Positions 58,076-64,000 of a DNA stretch of 64,000 nt are shown here, piece by piece. The DNA is from Symbiodinium natans (lineage: Eukaryota > Sar > Dinophyceae > Suessiales > Symbiodiniaceae): assembly GCA_905221605.1 (NCBI GenBank), contig CAJNDS010001558.1:355001-419000 (forward strand). The letters are read 5' to 3'. The notes under the pieces were generated by a model, which ran no database searches, had not been told where the DNA came from, and saw only the letters and a program-made list of their open reading frames with translations. The stretch's first letter is position 1; each line of letters begins with the position of its first letter. Both the position numbers and the translations under genes were made by a program.

Positions 58076-58489
58076 TCCGGTAGGACCCAAGTGCCCAAAA
58101 GGGTCAAGGTGCTGCGCCAAAGCTCCAAGGCACCCATACTAATCTGAACCCCTAAACCCCGAAACCCTAAACTTCGGGAAGGTGGGCTAACCCCCTAAGC
58201 CCTGAACCCTAAACCCCGAAGCCCTAAACAGACGCAAAGACCGATGCTACCACCTCAATCCCGAAACTCTTGAAGCGCCCCAGACCCTTAACGTCCTGCA
58301 ACTGAGCCCTAAACTCTAAAAGCCCAAAACCCTAAACCCTAAACCCTAAACCCTAAACCCTAAACCCCACCGAGGCGCCACTCCAGGGCCGGACCGTGGA
58401 ATCGCGAGCGAACCCGCGACCTCCGCTCCAGCTCGGAGTCTTCGCTGGGGATCTGCAGCTGAATCCCGTTCAGGAGGATCCTCGGAGTA

Positions 58490-58735
58490 GGGTTTAGGGT
58501 TTAGGGTTTAGGGTTTAGGGTTCAGGGTTTAGGGTTCAGGGTTTAGGGTTCAGGGTTTAGGGTTTAGGGTTCAGGGTTTAGGGTTTAGGGTTCAGAGTTC
58601 TTCCATGGGCTTTAGGGTTTTAGGGGTTTAGGGTTAGGGGTTCAGGGCTTTAGGGTTTTAGGGTTCAGGGCTTTAGGGTTTAGGGGTTTAGGGTTTTAGG
58701 GTTTAGGGTTCAGGGCTTCGGGTTGAGAGTTGAGG
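58490..58735. repeat. Mixed TTTAGGG and TTCAGGG array
   Basis: Alternating TTTAGGG and TTCAGGG units, partly in a 14-bp higher-order pattern (58518-58555), then a looser GGGTTTTAGGG stretch. Confidence 0.85.
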
Positions 58736-59018
58736 GTCTAGGGTTTGCACAAGCTCTGGCACCCAGCCCAGAACCACAATACGGAGCCCGAAAAGATACT
58801 CAGCTCGACTGCACAAGGCCTTGCAGTATCGGAAGGCATGGACCTACGTAGCCTAAACCTTAGCCTAGCAGACATGAACCCGTGACACGCCCTGAAGTGC
58901 ATGGCTACAGCAGACGACAGAAAACGAAGCATCCCAGAGCCCTAAGCCCTTAGGGTTTAGGGTTTAGGGTTTAGGGTTTAGGGTTTAGGGTTTAGGGTTT
59001 AGGGGCGACCGGGTCGAA

Positions 59019-59688
59019 CCACAACCAAACGGGAGAAAATACAACCACACGGGGGAACGCACAACTGAACCATGTTTGTGGGCTGGCCCAAACGGGAGAA
59101 TCCACAACTGGCTATTGCGGTGCCTTTATAAGTTTGGAATGCCCTGCAGAAATACATGGTACATCCTTAAGGTTTCAGGACAAAATCTTGATAATGGTGG
59201 TTGTGATTCGTCCCGCCCCCCATAGCACGAACAGAGACTATACAATAACATACTTATATTATCTCTACCAGGAGGAGTATAATAACATAAAACACAATAC
59301 ATAAAAAAAAAAAAAAAAAAACAGATATACACACATGTATAATGTATTTAGAGAGAGAGAGAGAGACAGAGTATATTCGCACGAAGAGGTTACTGCGAAG
59401 TTGTCAAGGATCCTTTGCATCCCACCCAACAGTCCCACCCCCCGACGACTGAACAGAAACCCTCCAGACCCTTGGCCTCCAACGACCCAGCAAACACCCT
59501 CAAGACCCATTGGCCTCCAACGACTCAACAAAAACCCTCCAGACCCTGGGCATCCCACTCTAAGACCCTAAAGAGATTCCCAGTTGTATTATGACCTAAT
59601 TGGTTGTATTATCCCCATCAAAGCCGTTTTTCAAGATTACAGTTGTGCGTTTACCCATCTGGTTGTATTATCACCCATCTAGTTGCAG
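59019..59688. mobile_element. 670-bp inverted-repeat element with no coding capacity
   Basis: A 49-bp terminal inverted repeat pairs 59019-59067 with 59640-59688 (shared words AATACAACCA, ACGCACAACTG and GGGAGA or GGGTGA). About three quarters of positions match. Further inward copies of the same units lie near 59095-59120 and 59578-59618. The interior has a run of 19 A (59303-59321), a GA microsatellite and a 50-bp triple repeat (59449-59550). The arms carry ACAACCAnAyGGG tandem units, like the subterminal repeats of 17622-19446. No transposase or clear target duplication is seen. Confidence 0.6.
59449..59550. repeat. Three tandem units of about 50 bp
   Basis: Units share ACCCTCCAGACCC and TGGCCTCCAACGAC and lie inside the 59019-59688 element. 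Confidence 0.8.
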
Positions 59689-59844
59689 TTAGCGTCATTC
59701 TCGGGTTTAGGGTTTAGGGCTTAAGGTTTAGGGTTGAGAGTTTAGAGATCCAAGTCTCACAGGAGCCTCTGAATATCCTCCATCCGCATGCTTCTCTACG
59801 GGGCTCCTTCCAGGTCGAAATACCGAGGCAGAAGAGCACAGGGC

Positions 59845-60015
59845 TTGGGTTTAGGTTTAGGGTTTAGGGTTTAGGGTTTAGGGTTTGGGGTTTAGGGTTT
59901 AGGGTTTAGGGCTTAGGGCTTAGGGTTTAGGGTTTAGGGCTTAGGGCTTAGGGTTCAGGTTTGGGGTTTAGGGCTGACGGTTGAGGGTTGAGGGTCGAGG
60001 GTTTAGGGTTTAGGG
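59845..60015. repeat. Telomere-like array with TTAGGGC variants
   Basis: TTTAGGG units mixed with short blocks of CTTAGGG, then GTTGAGG variants. Confidence 0.85.
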
Positions 60016-60663
60016 GACCTCTGAACCCCCCAAGCGCCTACACCCTAGGGGGTTTAAGGTTTAGGGTTTCTGGGGAGATTTTTGAGGTAGCACATGTATA
60101 CATGTAAGAAGATCATCCACAAAGAAAGTGAACACAACGAAGAAGCGCGAAGGGCATTCCAGTGTTCCCTAAACAAGCTGCTACAAACGCTCGCTCCGAT
60201 CACTCGAGTGTCAGATATAGGAAGTTGCCGGTGAGAAAGAACTCTTGCCTAGAAGCAGCGGATGAGCAGCCCTAAACCATAAACCCTGAACCCTGAACAT
60301 TAACCCCTAAACCCTAAAAAATGAAAGATTGCTGAAGGCTGCACGCTCCCTTCCCGACCTCTTCCTTTTTCTAGCCAGATTCTAGCCTTTGTTGGCCTGT
60401 TCCGTCCACTTCTGGCCTCTTCTCAGCTTCTTGCGGCTACAAAAAGAGGCGGATCAGGCGAGGGATGGGGAGTGGGGGTGGAGAAGAGTTTCGGGTGAGG
60501 GTTTGTAGTCGTCTTCAAGGTAAGCGGTCCCGCATCCCTAAGCCCACGATCCGAACGCCCAGGATCCGAATCCTTGAGCTTCGAGAGACCCTGGGGTCTA
60601 CGGGTTTAGAGCTTAAGGCCTACGACCCAAGCACCCCTAAACTCTCATCCGTGAACCTCGAGC

Positions 60664-60816
60664 ATCCCTAAACCCTAAACCCTAAACCCTAGACCCTAAA
60701 CCCTAAACCCTAAACCCTAAGCCCTAAACCCTAAACCCTAAACCCTAAGCCCTAAGCGCTAACCCTAAACCCTAAACCCTAAACCCTAAACCCTAAACCC
60801 TAAACCCTAAACCCTG
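60664..60816. repeat. Long telomere-like array (CCCTAAA)n
   Basis: About twenty units, mostly CCCTAAA, with occasional CCCTAGA and CCCTAAG units and one break near 60758. Confidence 0.97.
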
Positions 60817-61425
60817 GCTCCTCATCTTCCGCTGCACCCGCGCCGAGGGGGGCTCGGCGGGGGGCTGTGGCGTGAAGGAAGAGAGCGTCTGGCCCTTCTT
60901 AGAAACCTTCGTGTCCTCCGCTTTAGGGTTTAGGGTTAAGGGTTTAGGGTTTAGGGTTTGGGGTTTCCGCAGCGTGTTGAGGGGTGTCTGGTGAAGGGTC
61001 TTAGGGGGGGCTTATGGGTCTGAGGTTTCAAGGGTTTCGAGGGCTTGCTAGGTGATTTTGGGGATGAATGCCGGAGGGCGTACAGAAAGCTTGGGACAAA
61101 ACCCTAAGGCCTTAAGCCCTCAACCCTGGGCCTTTAATAAGCCACAGGAACAAACTAATTTTGCAATGTAAGACAGATAGATAATCCATAGTCTATCATA
61201 TGCTGATTTAAGAATTCATCAGGAGACATATAAGACAGATATATAATACTATGGCCATATACTAATATAAGAAGCATACCGAAACAAAACAACGTTTGTC
61301 ACATAAGACAGATATAAAGTACGGTGGATAACCATATACCATACTGACATATGAATCTCAGGTTTTTTGCCAGTTGGTAAAAGAATCTATACTGCAAAAT
61401 CATATACGCATGCATATAAAACGTT

Positions 61426-61531
61426 GGGATGTTCCCCCTTGTACCAAGAGTCCCTTATAGGGATTCTAATGGGGGGGGGGGTAGCATAATCCCTATTAAG
61501 GACTGTTAACATTTCGAAGGAGGAACATCCC
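61426..61531. mobile_element. MITE-like foldback element, family A
   Basis: The ends GGGATGTTCCCCC and GGAGGAACATCCC form an inverted repeat that extends to TTGGG and CCCAA. The core ATCCCTATTAAGGACTG is shared with the family. A G run lies near the middle. Confidence 0.7.
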
Positions 61532-61803
61532 AACCCTAAACCCAAAACCTAAACCCCAAACCCCAAACCCTAAACCCTAAACCTTCCTACTGAAACACAA
61601 CGGATGGAGGGTTGCTGGAGCTCCTTGCGCGGGTGCATCTGGGCAAAGGCCTGAGCCACGTGCTGCTGCACTGATTCCATGAGCCGCTGAGCCATAGCTT
61701 ATGCCATCCAAGACCGGCTTCAGACTACACTCGCATGCCTGGGCCGAAAGGTTGCGACACAGCATGGCCTTGTGGGAGCCGATAGCCTGCCCCGAAACTC
61801 TCC

Positions 61804-61876
61804 CTTCAAGGTATATAGAGGGCCGTATATAATCCCATACAGGGTCTTTATCGGGCCCTATATGATCCCTTTGAGG
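61804..61876. mobile_element. Possible foldback element
   Basis: TTCAAGGTATATAGAGGGCC on the left is roughly the inverse of GGGCCCTATATGATCCCTTTGAGG on the right. It is a weak, single-copy candidate. Confidence 0.3.
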
Positions 61877-62542
61877 AGAAGCCCGTGTGTTGGGCCTTTT
61901 GCTGGCGGGGGCATGGAGTTGGGGCACGCGTTGCGCGCTGGGGGGTTCGAGCTTCGCGAAGCAACAGCACTCCGTGCCTTCTCACAGGGCTTAAAGCTTC
62001 AGAGTCTAGAGCACCAAGGCTTTGAGGGCTTGGGGTTGCGGGCGTAGGGTTTAGGGTTTAGGGTTTGGGGTTTAGGGCTTGGGGTTTAGGGTTTGGGGTT
62101 TAGTAGGGTTTTAGTTTGTCCCATATCCAGGTCCACCGCCGCAACCCCATTTGGAGAGAAGGCACCCTCTTGTCAAAGCTGTTGCCGAACTTTGCAAGCC
62201 TGGGACGGCTTCGCAAAAGCTGGGTCCAGTAACTTCGGACTATTATATATGTATATGTATATATATATCATATACATGATTCCATATATCTAAGTTGTGT
62301 TCATGCACCGCATCCTATTATTATGTTCAGGAATTTACATGCTATTATCAGGTGTAGACATTCAAAGGAACAAATAAACTTTGAAATAACACACACACAC
62401 ACACATCTAAACAAAAAATGGTGTGTATATTATAAACGTACACACACACATATGAACACACATGAACACGCCTCAACAGTGTTCACTGAACACAGATGAC
62501 ATGACATGAAAAATGAACTGACATGACATTACATGGCATGGA

Positions 62543-62613
62543 TGGCAATGGCAATGGCAATGGCAATGGCAATGGCAATGGCAATGGCAATGGCAATGGC
62601 AATGGCAGTGGCA
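62543..62613. repeat. (GGCAAT)n minisatellite
   Basis: About twelve tandem GGCAAT units. Translated Asn-Gly or Cys-His repeats are artefacts. Confidence 0.97.
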
Positions 62614-62643
62614 ATCATGGCGTGACACGCACACAGAGACAGA

Positions 62644-62840
62644 CATGTGTATATGTATATATGTATATATGCATATATGTGTATATGTATATATGTATAT
62701 ATGTATATATGTATATATGTATATATGTGTATATGTATATGTGTATATATGTATATATGTATATATGTATATATGTATATATGTATATATGTATATATGT
62801 GTATATGTATATATGTATATATGTAAATATGTATATACAT
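62644..62840. repeat. (TATATG)n microsatellite
   Basis: About 200 bp of TATATG and TGTATA units with occasional TGTG interruptions. CA repeats lie just upstream (62386-62406 and 62440-62450). Confidence 0.97.
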
Positions 62841-64000
62841 ATGTACACATAGAGATAGATGACTAGAAAACTGCAATGTGCTTCCTTTGTTTAACCCTGA
62901 TACTTGAATCCGAATTCAAAACAAGTCTCCAAACCCCTCAATCCGAAACCCTGTAAAGGTCTAAACACTTCTAAACCCTAAACCCTAAACCCTAAACTCT
63001 AAGCCCTTAAACCCTAATCCTGAAGAAACCCTATACCCTAAACCCTAAGCTGCCCCAAAACCTCAAGCCTAAGCCCTACACCCGATACCCGCTTCTCTGA
63101 TATAGATTGAACCCTGGAGCACCCTGAACCCTAAACCCCTAACCCACAAGCCGCTCGCGCCAGAGCCAGACATCCTTGTAGGGTTTAGGGTTTAGGGTTT
63201 AAGGTTCAGGGTTTAGGCTTAGGGTTTTAGGGCTAGCCCTAAAATCCCAAACCCCGCACACAAAGGAGACTGAGCTGTTGAGGTTGGCCGGAGGCTCATT
63301 CCCCCCTAAACCCTAAACACTAAACACTGAACCCTAAACCCTAAACCCTACCCTAAACCCCGCCTGGGCCTCAACTCCACTGTCCAACTCCCGGTAATGG
63401 GAACCTCCAGTCAATTCTGAATCTTGCGCTTCGGGTTTTTAGGGCTTCGGGGGATTTAGGGTTAGGAAGGTGGGGTCTTAGGGCTTTAGGAATTTAGGCT
63501 TTAGGGTTAAAGGGGGAGTTAGGGTTTAGGAATTTAGGGCTTAGGGTTTAGGGGGATTTAGGGTTTAGGAATCTAGGGTTTTGGGGTTTAGTACGAGGGC
63601 GTACTGAAGCCATGAGCATCGCCCTACATCTTGAGTAGCCCCGGACCTAAGCCCAAAACCCGTTAAAAGCTCATACCTTCGCAAGCGCGAAGCTGAGCCT
63701 AAACCCCAAACCCCAAACCCTAAATCCTAAACTGTGAACCCTACACCCCAAACCCTGAAACGCGACACAACCGGAACCTGACCCACTGCAAGCCGTCGAA
63801 GGCGCGGGCAGGAGCTGCCCAGACTGCGACCCCAGGTTTAGGGTTTAGGGTTTAGGGTTCAGGGTTTAGGGTTCAGGGATCAGGGTTTTTTGGGGTTAAG
63901 TTAGGTTGTTAGAGTTGTGTGGGCCCAGGCTTTCAGAGGTGTCGGGCTTCCGCATGCTGCGGTCCTTACGCCTCAGTCGTGCAAACTGGCCTCCTGGAAT

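Larger units (their letters stand above)
45521..64000. other. Gene-free mosaic of telomere-like tracts and unique segments
   Basis: No gene is recognised. This part holds the longest telomere-like arrays (54916-55024, 55137-55445, 60664-60816), several variant arrays, foldback elements (46348-46458, 46986-47098, 52704-52790, 54163-54265, 61426-61531), the inverted-repeat element 59019-59688 and microsatellites near 62390-62840. Confidence 0.75.

Noticed and set aside
61577-61927. 116-codon minus-strand frame
   Set aside because: It overlaps a probable foldback sequence and a telomere-like tract, and no family or motif was recognised.
62473-62876. Frames of Tyr-Ile or Cys-His repeats
   Set aside because: Translation of TATATG and GGCAAT microsatellites.

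Overview
The window looks like nuclear DNA of a dinoflagellate (about 0.7 confident). The reasons are dense plant-type telomere repeats (TTTAGGG/CCCTAAA), a sequence resembling the dinoflagellate trans-spliced leader inside both LTRs of a retroelement, very low gene density, and large simple-sequence blocks. Another alveolate or a green alga with the same telomere unit is possible. No rRNA, tRNA, CRISPR or bacterial operon is visible.

Layout. Most of the sequence (1-36671 and 45516-64000) is a mosaic. Short segments of apparently unique DNA, mostly 50-300 bp, are separated every few hundred bases by short telomere-like tracts that occur in both orientations. Many tracts have drifted into locally pure variant arrays of 7-, 8- or 9-bp units. 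Into this mosaic are set several families of small foldback (MITE-like) elements, a 1.8-kb inverted-repeat element (17622-19446) built around a TAG microsatellite, a second inverted-repeat element (59019-59688), an 0.9-kb ACN triplet block (34199-35092) and other microsatellites. Most open frames here are by-products of repeats. The only convincing free-standing gene is a small cysteine- and threonine-rich, probably secreted or GPI-anchored protein (25922-26503, minus strand).

The main object is a structurally complete LTR retrotransposon at 36672-45515, sense strand minus. It has two 292-bp LTRs differing at one base, a 5-bp target duplication (TCGGG), a primer-binding site matching the anticodon region of tRNA-Met (half-tRNA priming as in copia), and a polypurine tract next to the 3' LTR. 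The 8.26-kb interior encodes no recognisable protease, integrase, reverse transcriptase or RNase H. It holds a chain of overlapping frames (about 2,600 codons in total) encoding a WW-like motif, an S1-like segment, a Trp-rich segment, at least four intact CCCH zinc fingers plus two damaged ones, and basic tails. It reads as a non-autonomous element with an unusual RNA-binding, Gag-like polyprotein. Both LTRs carry the spliced-leader-like sequence directly upstream of an ATG, which suggests that the element copied, or imitates, a trans-spliced mRNA 5' end.

How the parts work together (inference): the element probably depends on enzymes from an autonomous relative, and it inserted into degenerate telomere-like DNA. 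Reading frames shift four times in the polyprotein, alternating -1 and +1. Decay, assembly indels and recoding are all still possible causes.
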